Shown here piece after piece: positions 1 through 8,292 of a stretch of DNA of 64,000 nt. Both the position numbers and the translations under genes were made by a program. Under the pieces are notes generated by a model, which was given only the letters and a program-made list of their open reading frames with translations, had not been told where the DNA came from and searched no databases. Source of the stretch: Streptomyces sp. NBC_00376. Lineage in GTDB: Bacteria > Actinomycetota > Actinomycetes > Streptomycetales > Streptomycetaceae. The stretch covers positions 124,001-188,000 of the forward strand of contig NZ_CP107960.1 of assembly GCF_036077095.1 (NCBI RefSeq). Reading direction: 5' to 3'. Position 1 is the first letter of the stretch; the number at the start of each line of letters is the position of its first letter.

Positions 1-171
1 GACCTCGCGCTGCAGGCAGGCGGCCAGGTACTCCTGATGCGTCCAGGACTCGGCGGTGGCGCGTTCGGCGAGCCGGTCGGCAGCGTCCAGCAGGGCCGGT
101 GCCTTCAACGCACGGCTGAGGAAGGCCAGTTCGGCGGCGATGTCCCGGGACGTGGTGGGGCGGGTGGCCAT
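1..171 (-). CDS. istB: IstB-type ATP-binding helper, N-terminal 57 residues
   Basis: The reading frame starts at ATG 171 and runs off the window edge. It encodes MATRPTTSRDIAAELAFL followed by a helical segment ending in a WTHQEYLAAC motif, typical of the IstB N-terminal domain that precedes the AAA+ core. IstB is the ATP-dependent target-selection partner of IstA. The start lies 4 bases after the istA stop, so the two are probably co-translated. The Walker motifs would lie outside the window. Confidence 0.8.
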   Translation of the reverse strand, partial: MATRPTTSRDIAAELAFLSRALKAPALLDAADRLAERATAESWTHQEYLAACLQREV

Positions 172-175
172 GGCT

Positions 176-1420
176 TCACTCCTCTCCTCCTCCGCCCTCG
201 ATCAGATGGAAGACGCGGTCGTAGGCCGGCAGATCCGGCTGTGCGACCTCCACCGCCGCGGCGACGGCCCCGCTCTGGCGGTACTGGCGCCGCATCGCCG
301 TGGCGGCATCGGCGTGGTCCGGGTCGGTCAGCGTCTGGTGGCGGGCCCAGCAGCGCGCATGCTCGGCGACCAGGCGGCCGTCCAGATGAGCCCGCACCGT
401 TTCGGTGTCCGCCTCGATCCGCACGATCCGCCCGATCGCGGCCGGGTGGACGGAGTAGTCGCAGGTGTCCAGGCGGATGTAGTGGTCCCGGCCGATCCGC
501 ACCGAGGTCTGCCACCAGCGCGGCGGCGCGGTCGGCGGCAGTGGCAGCATCGCGGCCCGGTCGGCCTCCCACCGCTCGGCCGGACGCGCCTCCAGAGTGC
601 GGTGCACCCGTCGGTTGGCGACCTCAAGCCACGCGGCCAGCTGCGTGTTGAAGTCGGCCGGGGAAGTGAACACCCTGCCGGGCAGGAACGACGTCTCCAG
701 ATAGCCGTTGGCCCGCTCGACCAGACCTTTGGCCTCCGGGTCGCGGGGCCGGCACAGGATCACCTTGCAGGCCAGCAGCCCGGCCAGCGCGGCGAACTCA
801 TGACCGAGCACGACCCGTCCCTCCCGGCGGCGTCCGATGGCCGCTTCGTTGTCCCAGACCAGTGCCCGGGGCACCGCGTTCCAGCCGGACAGCAGGTCCC
901 AGTGGCCGCTCACCAGGTCGGCGGCCTGTCTCGACGGCAGCATCCTCGCGGTGATCACCCGGGAATAGCCAGACACCATCACCAGCACCGGCGGGCGCCC
1001 GGTCTGCCCGAAGCCCAGCGGGATGTCCACCGGCGGGAACCACAGATCGCACTGGGCCAGCTCGCCGGGCTGATACGCCGTCCGCGAGACCGGGTCCGCC
1101 GGAAGGTAGACCGGCCGCAGTTCCCGCACCCGCCGCTTCAGCACTGACAACGACCGTTCCCATCCGATCCGCTCGGCGATCACCGTGGCGGGCATCCGCG
1201 GGTACTCCGCCAGCAACTCGCGGATCGCCGGCTCCACCACGTCCACGATCGAGCCCTTCGGTGCCCGCCGGTACTTCGGCGGATCGTCGCTGGCCACGGC
1301 CCGCCGCACAGTGTTCCGGGCGATCCCCAGATGCCGCGCGATCCCCTTGATCGACATTCCCTCCGCACGGTGAAGCCGCCGGATCTCAGCCCAGTCCTCC
1401 ACACCGATCACCTCTTCCAC
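176..1420 (-). CDS. istA: IS21-family transposase IstA
   Basis: This 414-residue DDE transposase catalyses cut-and-paste or replicative movement of IS21 elements. The N-terminus has a helix-turn-helix (IKGIARHLGIARNTVRRAV, about residues 25-43). The rve catalytic core follows, with the first Asp in QCDLWFPPVDIPLG, the second in ALVWDNEAAIG and a Glu in KGLVERANGYLE. The C-terminal Mu-type beta-barrel (HYIRLDTCDYSVHP) is present. Length is normal for the family and no lesion is seen, so the gene looks intact. Confidence 0.93.
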   Translation of the reverse strand: MEEVIGVEDWAEIRRLHRAEGMSIKGIARHLGIARNTVRRAVASDDPPKYRRAPKGSIVDVVEPAIRELLAEYPRMPATVIAERIGWERSLSVLKRRVRELRPVYLPADPVSRTAYQPGELAQCDLWFPPVDIPLGFGQTGRPPVLVMVSGYSRVITARMLPSRQAADLVSGHWDLLSGWNAVPRALVWDNEAAIGRRREGRVVLGHEFAALAGLLACKVILCRPRDPEAKGLVERANGYLETSFLPGRVFTSPADFNTQLAAWLEVANRRVHRTLEARPAERWEADRAAMLPLPPTAPPRWWQTSVRIGRDHYIRLDTCDYSVHPAAIGRIVRIEADTETVRAHLDGRLVAEHARCWARHQTLTDPDHADAATAMRRQYRQSGAVAAAVEVAQPDLPAYDRVFHLIEGGGGEE

Positions 1421-1570
1421 CTGACTCCCATGGAGCCAGACTGATCACTTGATCACGGAAGGGGTCACTTTTCATCGACCGATAGGGGGTCACGGTTCAA
1501 AGCACGCCGACAGCGGGGCATGAAGATAGGAACTCATCTGTCGAATGCACGAGCGTAGGAAGTGTGGCTG

Positions 1571-1780
1571 ATGCTTGCTGTCATGGTTGGAGTCGTCGTC
1601 GCGGGTTTCGGGATCTGCCTCGTGGCTAACCTGTGGAACCTTGCAGATCGGATCTTTTCCTACTATTCCTGCCGCGTGTCAATGGGAAGCGCTACGGCTG
1701 GGACGTTTCGCCTGGTGGGAGGAGGAGCGGTTCTGGTCGGGCTTTTCTGGATCGCAACCGCACTGCCTGAAGTGCTTTAG
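1571..1780 (+). CDS. Small two-helix membrane protein
   Basis: Short hypothetical protein of 69 residues. ATG 1571 is preferred over the overlapping GTG 1562 because AGGAAG at 1557-1562 sits 8 bases before it. Two hydrophobic segments are visible, about residues 1-24 (MLAVMVGVVVAGFGICLVAN) and 50-66 (GGGAVLVGLFWIATALP), separated by a loop with SYYSCR. It probably spans the membrane twice. No family is recognised. The gene lies between an IS21 end and an IS5 relic, so it may be a leftover of a larger locus. Confidence 0.5.
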   Translation: MLAVMVGVVVAGFGICLVANLWNLADRIFSYYSCRVSMGSATAGTFRLVGGGAVLVGLFWIATALPEVL

Positions 1781-2430
1781 GTCGTCGACTGCGTGCGAGA
1801 CGGCGGTGGCAGATGAGAACGGCGGCTATACCGACGAAGGCGAGGAAGTGTTCGGCCTTGTGCTCGTAGCGGCGGTGCAGACGTCGCCAGCCGGCCAGTC
1901 AGGACACGGTCCGCTCGACCACCCAGCGGTGGCGTCCGAGTCGCTGTGAGGAATCGATGCCCTTGCGGGCGATGCGGTGTCGGATGCCGCGGGTGCCGAG
2001 CCATCGGCGCAGGTGGTCGAAGTCGTAGCCCTTGTCCGCGTGGAGCCTTTCGGGCCTTCGGCGGCGTGGACCTCGGCGGGATCGGATGGGCGGGATGCCG
2101 CGCACGAGCGGCAGGAGGCCGAGACTGTCGTGCATGTTCGCGCCGGATATACCCAGCGACAGCGGCAGTCCGTTCCGGTCAACAATCAGGTGGATTTTCG
2201 ATCCCGCCTTGCCACGGTCGGTCGGATTCGGTCCCGTCTGTGGCCCCCTTTTGCGGCCCGGAGGCTGACGGAGTCGATGGCGCACCGGGACCAGTCCAGC
2301 TCGCCACGGGCGCCGAGTTCGTCGAGAACGACACGGTGGAGCCTCGCCCAGACCCGGTCCCGGCTCCACCGGCGCGCAGGTGTTGCAACGACAGTCTCGT
2401 CGCTTGGTTCCTTGCCGCTTTCACGTGACC
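1777..2430 (-). pseudogene. IS5-family transposase relic
   Basis: An IS427-type DDE transposase can be read across two frames. About 2250-2430 encodes the part ending SRCAIDSVSLRAAKGG. The other frame continues with GSKIHLIVDRNGLPL, LHADKGYDFDHLRRW and HRWVVERTVS. The shift lies on an A4G5 run (minus strand of 2244-2252), the usual programmed frameshift place. A TGA at about 1896-1898 replaces the Trp codon of the normal ERTVSWLAG motif, after which the frame continues to about 1780. The N-terminal DUF4096 part is missing. The copy is dead. Confidence 0.8.
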
Positions 2431-2441
2431 TTCGGCGATTT

Positions 2442-3308
2442 CTACAGACCATCCAGTCGCCTGGTCACTGTGTCGAGTGTCGGCCAAGGAGGACCCTCGC
2501 GCAGCAAGCACAGGAATTCCTCTCCGAATCGCCTCCCATTCGGAAACTGGTCGCCAAGCTCCCAACGCCACGCGGCGACCATCGCGATAACGAGCTGCCG
2601 ACACTCGTCCAGCAGCCCTTGGTCAACGCCCGGGTAGTGCTCGCAGACCGCCTCGGGGACATGGGCGAGATCGAACTCGACGGGGCCACGGCAGCACGTC
2701 TCAAGGTCTATGAACAATGGGCCGTTCTTCGTGCTGAGCACATTGCCTGGATGCGGCTCGCCGTGGAGCAGCTGTTCCACGGCGACGCGGTCGTCGATCG
2801 CTCGTCGCAGGCTTGCGAGCCTGCCGCTGAGGAACACGCGGTCCGCGTCGGTGAGCTCCGGCGAGCGATCCGGGTCGGCGACAACTTCTTCCGCCTCCGT
2901 GATCCGGTCCGTGAACCTCGGGCTCGGCACATCGACCTTGCGCATGCCGGCGTGCAGCTGCTCCAGCGCCTTGGCGTAGTCGACCGGTGAGGTGTGAGGT
3001 GTCACGGGCTCGTAATAGGTCCACAGCGTCACTGCAAAGCCATCGCGCGTGTACACACGTGGGTCCGCCCGAGGTTCCAAAGGGCACATCGGGCATCCGA
3101 CCTCGGTGAGCCGCTGAGCGAGATCGACTTCGAACTGTGCAACCTCTTGTCCCACAGGGGCGACCCGGGCAAAGACGTCGCATGGCGTCAGCCGCAGTGC
3201 CAGCTTGTTCGAGTTGTGGAGAACGATTGCATCGTTGGCTGGCAGGTCGAGCGATGCGGCGACCGAAGTCGCAGCCGCTATCGCACGCGTGACGTCCGTA
3301 ATATCCAC
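2442..3308 (-). CDS. Aminoglycoside-phosphotransferase-fold kinase
   Basis: Protein of 288 residues in the APH/choline kinase fold, which phosphorylates small hydroxylated substrates, antibiotics or sugars. The catalytic loop HGEPHPGNVL and the metal-binding FIDLETCCRGP motif (Asp after a hydrophobic strand) lie at about residues 185-215. An N-terminal lobe with a nucleotide-binding strand precedes them. GTG 3308 (VDITDVTRA) is chosen as start, but an upstream in-frame start at 3419 would add 37 residues of poor coding character. The substrate cannot be told from sequence. The 3' end is almost flush with the IS5 relic but still has a complete domain. Confidence 0.75.
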   Translation of the reverse strand: MDITDVTRAIAAATSVAASLDLPANDAIVLHNSNKLALRLTPCDVFARVAPVGQEVAQFEVDLAQRLTEVGCPMCPLEPRADPRVYTRDGFAVTLWTYYEPVTPHTSPVDYAKALEQLHAGMRKVDVPSPRFTDRITEAEEVVADPDRSPELTDADRVFLSGRLASLRRAIDDRVAVEQLLHGEPHPGNVLSTKNGPLFIDLETCCRGPVEFDLAHVPEAVCEHYPGVDQGLLDECRQLVIAMVAAWRWELGDQFPNGRRFGEEFLCLLREGPPWPTLDTVTRRLDGL

Positions 3309-3364
3309 CCTCGAATCTTGGCATAGATGAGCGAGGGCGATGCCAACCGGCGTAGCTCGGCACA

Positions 3365-3688
3365 GTGACGAGCAGCACCACCCAAAGTTCGATGGCACAA
3401 GCTCAAAGATCGGTGTCACAGGACATCGATCTCAGGCGCCGGCAAATCCGCATCTACAACCAGCTCGCCCGCTGCCCCGGCAGCGGGGCGGCGGAGCTGC
3501 GACGGGAGCTGATCCGGCTGTCGTGCCTGATCAGTGCCCACCCGTACTGGGCGGTGCGCGGCTGGAGCATGGCGGGCCGGGTCGAGCTGGTGCGGGCGGC
3601 CCGGAGCGGGCCGGACGGAGTCCGGGAGGTGGTCGTGCGGTGGAACGGCGAGGAGTTCGTCGTCACCGAGCCTGAGGAGCGTCCCTGA
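3365..3688 (+). CDS. Hypothetical 107-residue protein
   Basis: The reading frame has strong GC3 bias and starts at GTG 3365; ATG 3392 is an alternative. The central part is basic and helical (DLRRRQIRIYNQLARCPG), followed by WAVRGWSMAGRVELVRAARS and a short beta-rich tail ending VVRWNGEEFVVTEPEE. No signal peptide, membrane helix or known motif is recognised. It is divergent from the APH-fold kinase gene, with about 56 bases between the starts. It could be a small plasmid- or phage-type protein. Confidence 0.45.
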   Translation: MTSSTTQSSMAQAQRSVSQDIDLRRRQIRIYNQLARCPGSGAAELRRELIRLSCLISAHPYWAVRGWSMAGRVELVRAARSGPDGVREVVVRWNGEEFVVTEPEERP

Positions 3689-3714
3689 GCGGGTGGGAGG
3701 CCGCCGAGGCGGGG

Positions 3715-3724
3715 TTATCCACAG
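3715..3724 (+). other. DnaA-box-like sequence
   Basis: TTATCCACAG matches the general DnaA box (TTATCCACA). It lies alone between two small genes. Streptomyces oriC boxes come in clusters and favour TTGTCCACA, so one copy does not define an origin. Confidence 0.25.
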
Positions 3725-3788
3725 GCTCTGGCAAGGGCGGCGGGCACGTCGTAGCGTGCTGCCCCTGTCGATCACCAGGGGGCTCGGG

Positions 3789-3959
3789 ATGGGTGACGTC
3801 CGGCTGGAATGGCTCGCTGCCGAGGTCATGGACGAACTGCCGTCCGCCGAGGCGCGGACGGCAGTACAGGCCCTGCTCGTTGATACCGCCGAGCACCCGG
3901 ACCGGTGGCCGACCTCCGGCGGCAAGGAGATCGCCCACGCCTTCGGAACGTGGTGCTGA
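3789..3959 (+). CDS. Small acidic hypothetical protein
   Basis: Open frame of 56 residues from ATG 3789, ending AFGTWC. It contains VRLEWLAAEVMDELPSAEAR and a DTAEHPDRWPTSGG segment. It is acidic, with no membrane segment and one C-terminal Cys. It sits downstream of the 107-residue gene on the same strand. A run CTCGGG upstream of the start is a poor ribosome site. No family is recognised. Confidence 0.4.
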   Translation: MGDVRLEWLAAEVMDELPSAEARTAVQALLVDTAEHPDRWPTSGGKEIAHAFGTWC

Positions 3960-4171
3960 ATCTCGTACATGGCCTACGCGGACGGCCTGGAAGTACGCGA
4001 TATCGGCTGGGCTTGGTAGTCGTAAGGCGAAGCGAGGCCGCTCTGGAGCTATGCGGCGAAGCCGATGTTGGTGAAACGGTGCCGCAGATCACCGCCCACC
4101 AACTCGCCCCATACGACGCCCAGCAGGCCACTGACCAGGCCGTATGACGCCTGCATGGCACCGTACGACAC

Positions 4172-4206
4172 GCTGCGCCCCGCTGTACGACACGGCGGGG
4201 CGCAGC
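4172..4206 (+). terminator. Strong GC hairpin, probable terminator
   Basis: A perfect 12-bp stem (GCTGCGCCCCGC with GCGGGGCGCAGC) around an 11-base loop lies between the small genes and the lipoprotein gene. There is no T tract, which is usual for Streptomyces terminators. Confidence 0.6.
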
Positions 4207-4306
4207 CGTGCGACCGGACGGGCCGCTCGTCGTGCGCACGCTGAGCACAACCATCTGTACGCCCCATCTGTCATACCTTGCACAGACCTACGTACGGAGT
4301 GCCATC

Positions 4307-4693
4307 GTGAAACCCGCTGTCGTCCTGCTCGCCGCCGCGCTGCTCGCCCTGACTGCCTGCTCGGCCGAGGAGAAGGACGTCGCGAAGCCCGCGCCGAAGG
4401 AGACGACCGTCGACCACTCGGCCGCCGAGAAGGCCGCGGGCATTCCGCCCGCTCCGATCGGCGACGACCGTGACGCGTACCTAGACGCGATCGCGGCTGT
4501 TGACCCGCAAATCATCGTGGACGAGCAGAAGGCCATCGACGCCGGGCGGAATCAGTGTTCCTCGCTCGCCAAGCCGAACGACAAGGCCGACTGGTCGGCG
4601 GCGCAGCGGTTCGGGAATGACGCCCGGCCGCTCACGGACGCGCAGGGCAAGGCATTGAACGAGGCGCTGCGCAAGACGCTCTGCCCGAAGTGA
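4307..4693 (+). CDS. Small secreted lipoprotein
   Basis: Protein of 128 residues with a clear lipoprotein signal. KP is followed by a hydrophobic stretch and the lipobox LTAC at about residues 16-19, so Cys19 would be lipidated. GTG 4307 is chosen because GGAG at 4296-4299 lies 7 bases upstream. After a Lys/Glu/Pro-rich linker there is a helical domain with two Cys (NQCSSLA and LCPK), a pattern resembling DUF732-like actinobacterial lipoproteins, though that match is only suggested. It is followed directly by an ISL3 relic. Confidence 0.65.
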   Translation: MKPAVVLLAAALLALTACSAEEKDVAKPAPKETTVDHSAAEKAAGIPPAPIGDDRDAYLDAIAAVDPQIIVDEQKAIDAGRNQCSSLAKPNDKADWSAAQRFGNDARPLTDAQGKALNEALRKTLCPK

Positions 4694-4713
4694 CATTGCT
4701 CGCCGCCCATTCG

Positions 4714-5442
4714 CGCTTCATGGCTGCTGCGCCACTCGGAGCCGAGGCCCCGCGGGCGCCCCGGCGGTGGCGCCCTCGGCGAAGAATGGTGCCCGATCGC
4801 GGCATACCACCTCCACAGTGGGCCGCTTCGCGAGCCAAGCGGCCAAGCTGGAGGACTCCCGGTCGGGCAGCAGGTCCACCGGACGTCGCCTTCGACGTCG
4901 ACCAGGACGGTCCCGTAGTGGCGGCCCTTGCGGGTTGCGTACTCGTCGACGCCGACCACGCGCGGGGCTGGCACTTCCGGGTCGGGCAAGGCTGCGACCA
5001 GCCGCAGCACCGTGCCGCGGCTGACGGACACGCCGAAGACTTTTGCCATGCGGGCACCGGCCCGGCCGGCGAGCGCGAGACCGACCGCGACCAGCGTCGA
5101 CCGCAGGCGCTCGGTCCGCCGGCCGTAGCGACGGGTCAGTCCCGGCATCTGCTCGGCGAAGGTCCGCCGCCCGCACGAGATGACCGGGCAGAGGAACCGG
5201 CGGACGCGTAGACAGAGACTGACCCGTCTGCCTCCGCTGGGCACGTCAGCGGGAAACCGCAGGTAGGAGCAGTGAACCCGCCGTGACCAGCTCCCGCAGC
5301 CGGGGCAGACGGACCCCGCGGCCGTGCTCCGGGCCTCGATGCGTACCGCCTCGTCGTTCACGTCGATCGACAGCACCGCCACGTCGGCGATCGACGGGAA
5401 TAGCAACTCCTCCAGTCCCACGGGCCGAACTGTCAGCCACAC
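4714..5442 (-). pseudogene. ISL3-family transposase, truncated and frameshifted
   Basis: The N-terminal half of an ISL3 transposase is readable from about 5420. It has a zinc-binding segment ([29 protein letters not shown]), a helix-turn-helix, and the start of the DDE core ([21 protein letters not shown]). After DVRWT the frame shifts to [17 protein letters not shown], which ends [12 protein letters not shown]. The rest, including the catalytic Glu, is lost next to the lipoprotein gene. A terminal-repeat-like GGCTCTGGCCCACTTTCC lies upstream (minus strand, 5522-5540). Confidence 0.8.
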
Positions 5443-5521
5443 CGCACCCGGTACGGGTCATTTTCAGGCAGCTTCCCCAGGACCTGCTCGCCCGACGAAC
5501 GTCACTCAGCGTGCTGATCCA

Positions 5522-5540
5522 CGGAAAGTGGGCCAGAGCC
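5522..5540 (-). repeat. ISL3 terminal inverted repeat
   Basis: The minus strand reads GGCTCTGGCCCACTTTCC, about 100 bases upstream of the ISL3 transposase start. It fits the GGCTCT-starting ends of ISL3 elements. A related sequence lies at 5974-6004. Confidence 0.5.
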
Positions 5541-5737
5541 TCGTTCTCGGGTTCTGGCTCAGCTTCTGTTTGCGCCGTGAGGCGCTGTTGGTTCGAGTGG
5601 AGGTGGAAGACCTGCACCAACCCGCTGTCGCAGCAGCAGGATTGAAGCTGAGGACAGCCTGATCCGGGTGATGCCGGGGAGGGCGAGAGCGGCCCGGACA
5701 AAGCCGGGACGTACCCAGAACTGCCAGATGCACGATC

Positions 5738-5880
5738 CCCAACCCTTGGCAGCCTGCGAACCCCGTCTGACGGCAGAAACCGTGGAGAGCCCGTTGCGTT
5801 GAGAGACGCACGGCGGGTTCGGCGAGAGGTCCGGAGAAACGGACCGGGAGCAATCCCGGCACCGCGCTCCGGGCCTACTC
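5738..5880 (+). ncRNA. Group II intron fragment (pre-ORF domains)
   Basis: The stretch contains the hairpin TGCGT-TGAGAG-ACGCA nested between GAGCCCG and CGGGTTC. It is followed by GGTCCGGAGAAACGGACCGG and GCAATCCCGGCACCGCGC. This order, with the GAGCC...GGTTC stem, is characteristic of the domains just before the reverse-transcriptase ORF in bacterial group II introns. No RT frame follows, and no domain V/VI was found downstream, so it is a relic. The call rests on remembered structure and was not aligned. Confidence 0.6.
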
Positions 5881-6313
5881 AGCGATTACGGCCTGCCGAT
5901 CGCAAGGACGGCCCGGGAGAAGCGCGGAAACAGCAGGTCAGCGGGCTGAACCGGTGCGAGCACGAGTAGAAGCGGAGTGGCATCACAGAAGTTGTGCCAG
6001 AGCCCGTTCTCGTGGACAAAGCCACGCACCAGTGCCGAGGGGTGTCAGGCGGGCTGGTGGGGCAGTTTCTCGTCGACGCGGCCACCGGCCCCGAGGGTCC
6101 GCCGCGGGGACGGAGGCGCAGCCGGGCGCGTGCCGAGTACGCCTCGGGCTCGCAGTTCGTCGAGGTCGGACAGGCGCTCTCCGGGGAGAGCGTCGAGCAG
6201 GTCGGCCTGGGCGGCGCGGGAGCCTGGGGGCCGGAGCCAAGGGCACGGCGGACGGTCACGCCGGTCATCGTACGGGCAGCGCATCATCGCTCGCCCCGGC
6301 CGCCTGACCTGCG
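5881..6313. other. Gene-poor stretch with an ISL3-like end
   Basis: No gene is recognised. Several overlapping frames are open (for example minus 6045-6287) but none has a recognisable family or good start. An ISL3-type end-like sequence, GGGCTCTGGCACAACTTC on the minus strand, lies at about 5987-6004 and resembles the end at 5522-5540. The two could bound a lost ISL3 copy. Confidence 0.4.
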
Positions 6314-6376
6314 GTGGTCGGGTCTGTGGTCGGCCTACGCCGGCCTGTGGTCGGGCCCGACCACAGACCCGACCAC
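6314..6376. repeat. Palindrome cluster beside an IS insertion
   Basis: GTGGTCGGGTCTGTGGTC (6314-6331) is repeated exactly inverted at 6359-6376. Between them a 22-bp perfect palindrome centred on GGGCCC lies at 6345-6366. The three TGTGGTCGGG-type units can form alternative hairpins. ISA is inserted 11 bp further on. Confidence 0.75.
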
Positions 6377-6387
6377 GGGCCGCCTAG

Positions 6388-7829
6388 TAGTGCTTGGTCA
6401 TGTTGGTGCGGGGTCTGGCATGTTGCGGTGACAGGTGGGGCAGGCGCCGGTCCAGATCGCGAGGAGTATCTGCAGCTCGTGGACGACTCGGTAGAGGCTC
6501 AGGCCGACGCCGTCTCTTTTGGGGATCGGCTCAGTCGCTGCAGGGTGCAGAAGGCGTGGGCGACCGAGACGAGGGTGACGTGGTGGTGCCAGCCTGGCCA
6601 GGTTCGGCCTTCGAAGTGGGCCAGGCCCAGGGCCTGTTTCATCTCGCGGTAGTCGTTCTCGATGCGCCAGCGGAGCTTCGCGGTGCGCACGAGGACGGGC
6701 AACGGGGTGGTTGCGGGCAGGTTGGAGAGCCAGAACTGCACGGGCTCGTCCTGGTCGGCGGGCCATTCGGCCAGCAACCAGCGGACCGGAAGCTCGGTGG
6801 TGGCCGTGGCCTTGCGGATCTCGCGTCCGGCGGGCCGGATCCGCAGGGCCACGAAGCGCGAGTACATGCGTTTGTGCCCGCTGCGGCCACTGCCCGGCCG
6901 TGATCCCTCCCTCCACTGCACCGGCCGCGCGGAAGACTTTCCGGCCGCGATGACCAGGCTCTTCACCCTCCGGGCCGGCTCGGGGTAGGCAGGAACCGGC
7001 CGTCTGCCCCGGCCTGTGTAGGCCGGGGCAGACGGCTGTGCGTCCTCGGGCTGTGCGGTGGTCGAGGTCGAGATGCCCACCACGTAATCGAGACCGCGTT
7101 CTTCCAGGCCGAGCCGGAAGGCGGCGGTGTCACCATAGCCGCCGTCGGCGATGACCTGGGGCACCTCGATGCCCCAGGACCGCGTCTCGTCGATCATGTC
7201 GAGGGCCAGCTGCCACTTCTCGACATGGCCCACCTGGGCAGGGATGGCGCACTTGCCACGGCGGGCCACTTTGGCCTGATCGGCCTTCGGCGAGGCGGGA
7301 TCCCAGCTCCCGGGCAGGAACAGACGCCAGTTCACCGCCGCCGAGGCGCCGTTGGAAGCCAGGTGCAGCGACACCCCGGCCTGGCAGTTGGTGACCTTGC
7401 CCGCAGTGCCGGTGTACTGCCGGGTCACACACGCCGACGCATCCCCGTCCTTGAGGAACCCGGTGTCATCGATGATCAACGCGGTGGGCTTGACGACCGG
7501 CTGCATACGCCAGGCCAGACGGGCCCGCACATGCGCCGCATCCCACGGGCTGGAGGTGATGAAGTGGGCCAGCGCCTGCCGGTTCCCGTCTTCGCCCAGG
7601 CGGGCGGCCATCGGTTCCACCGACTTGCGCCCGCCGTCCAGCAGCAGGCCCCGCAGATAGACCCCACCCCACCGACGCTGATCCGCTCGCGCGAACGGCT
7701 CGAACATCTCCGCCGCGAAGTCCTCCAGATCACACCGGACCGCAGCCAACTCCCCACTCAGCACGTCCTGTCAACGACACGACCCATCAAGAAGACACGC
7801 CATCGCAGACCGCACATGACCAAGCACTA
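6388..7829 (-). mobile_element. IS701-type element ISA, copy 1 (intact)
   Basis: The 1442-bp element is bounded by TAGTGCTTGGTCATG and its inverse CATGACCAAGCACTA. CTAG flanks both sides (6384-6387 and 7830-7833), the 4-bp YTAR-type target duplication of the IS701 family. It holds one transposase gene. A second copy lies at 21471-24314. Confidence 0.93.
6499..7764 (-). CDS. IS701-family transposase (ISA copy 1)
   Basis: DDE transposase of 421 residues starting at GTG 7764. The N-terminal part (FARADQRRWGGVYLRGLLLD) is typical of the DUF4338/IS701 group. Catalytic motifs visible are IIDDTGFLKDG (first Asp, about residue 96), VIADGGYGD (second Asp) and IENDYREMKQALGLAHFEGR (Glu, about residue 385). 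No lesion is seen, so it could be active. It differs from copy 2 at only a few residues, for example ALIID versus SIIDD context and LPVRW versus LPIRW. Confidence 0.93.
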   Translation of the reverse strand: MLSGELAAVRCDLEDFAAEMFEPFARADQRRWGGVYLRGLLLDGGRKSVEPMAARLGEDGNRQALAHFITSSPWDAAHVRARLAWRMQPVVKPTALIIDDTGFLKDGDASACVTRQYTGTAGKVTNCQAGVSLHLASNGASAAVNWRLFLPGSWDPASPKADQAKVARRGKCAIPAQVGHVEKWQLALDMIDETRSWGIEVPQVIADGGYGDTAAFRLGLEERGLDYVVGISTSTTAQPEDAQPSAPAYTGRGRRPVPAYPEPARRVKSLVIAAGKSSARPVQWREGSRPGSGRSGHKRMYSRFVALRIRPAGREIRKATATTELPVRWLLAEWPADQDEPVQFWLSNLPATTPLPVLVRTAKLRWRIENDYREMKQALGLAHFEGRTWPGWHHHVTLVSVAHAFCTLQRLSRSPKETASA

Positions 7830-7913
7830 CTAGTGCTGTGACCGGGATGGTTCACCGTGATCGGAAGGCGGCTCGCGGGACGAGCGCACGCGAAAGGCTG
7901 GTATTACTGGGGT

Positions 7914-8291
7914 ATGCAGGAAGAGACCGCACGCTCCGCGATCGACACGTTCATCTCCGCGTTCAACGCCTCGGACGACAGCTATGTGACTGCCCTGCTC
8001 TCCCAGGCCCTGACCTCAGACGTGGTCTTCTGGGGGCCGTTGGGCCGCAGCGAAGGAATCGCGGCGGTCGAGCGGTTCGTGCTGGACATCCGGCGGCACC
8101 CAGCGGGGACCGGCACAATGGTGCGCTGCTCAGCGGTGGACATGCCTGACGAGTGGGCCCGGTACAAGTGGGTCTTCACCACGCCGGATGGAGGCCCCCG
8201 CCTGGCGGGAACGGACGTCGTCCATCTGCGGCGGAGCCTCATCGACCAGGTCATCGTCTTTGCGGGGGAGATCGAGGCGTCCGCCTCCTGA
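7914..8291 (+). CDS. SnoaL-like NTF2-fold protein
   Basis: Protein of 125 residues with the NTF2-like alpha+beta barrel pattern. An N-terminal helix (ARSAIDTFISAFNASDD) is followed by DVVFWGPLGRSEGIAAVERFV and a beta-rich half with WARYKWVFTTPDGGPRLAGTDVV. Such proteins bind or isomerise small molecules, but the ligand cannot be inferred. ATG 7914 follows a GGGG ribosome site and avoids the unconvincing upstream extension. The gene lies directly beside ISA, and its promoter may have been displaced by the insertion. Confidence 0.7.
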   Translation: MQEETARSAIDTFISAFNASDDSYVTALLSQALTSDVVFWGPLGRSEGIAAVERFVLDIRRHPAGTGTMVRCSAVDMPDEWARYKWVFTTPDGGPRLAGTDVVHLRRSLIDQVIVFAGEIEASAS

Positions 8292-8292
8292 G

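Larger units (their letters stand above)
1..1499 (-). mobile_element. IS21-family element, one end
   Basis: The istA and istB genes lie tandemly on the minus strand, as in IS21 elements. The element is cut by the window edge. The outer end is placed near 1499, where the minus-strand sequence begins TGAACCGTGACCCC. A second GGGGTCAC copy lies just inside (about 1461-1468), matching the multiple terminal repeats that IS21 transposases bind. No target duplication can be checked because the other end is outside the window. Confidence 0.8.

Noticed and set aside
3715..3724. Replication origin at the DnaA-like box
   Set aside because: One box only, with no AT-rich unwinding region and no rep or dnaA gene nearby.
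6345..6366. Palindrome as a linear-replicon telomere
   Set aside because: A single cluster in the interior of the sequence. Telomeres have many palindromes at a terminus.
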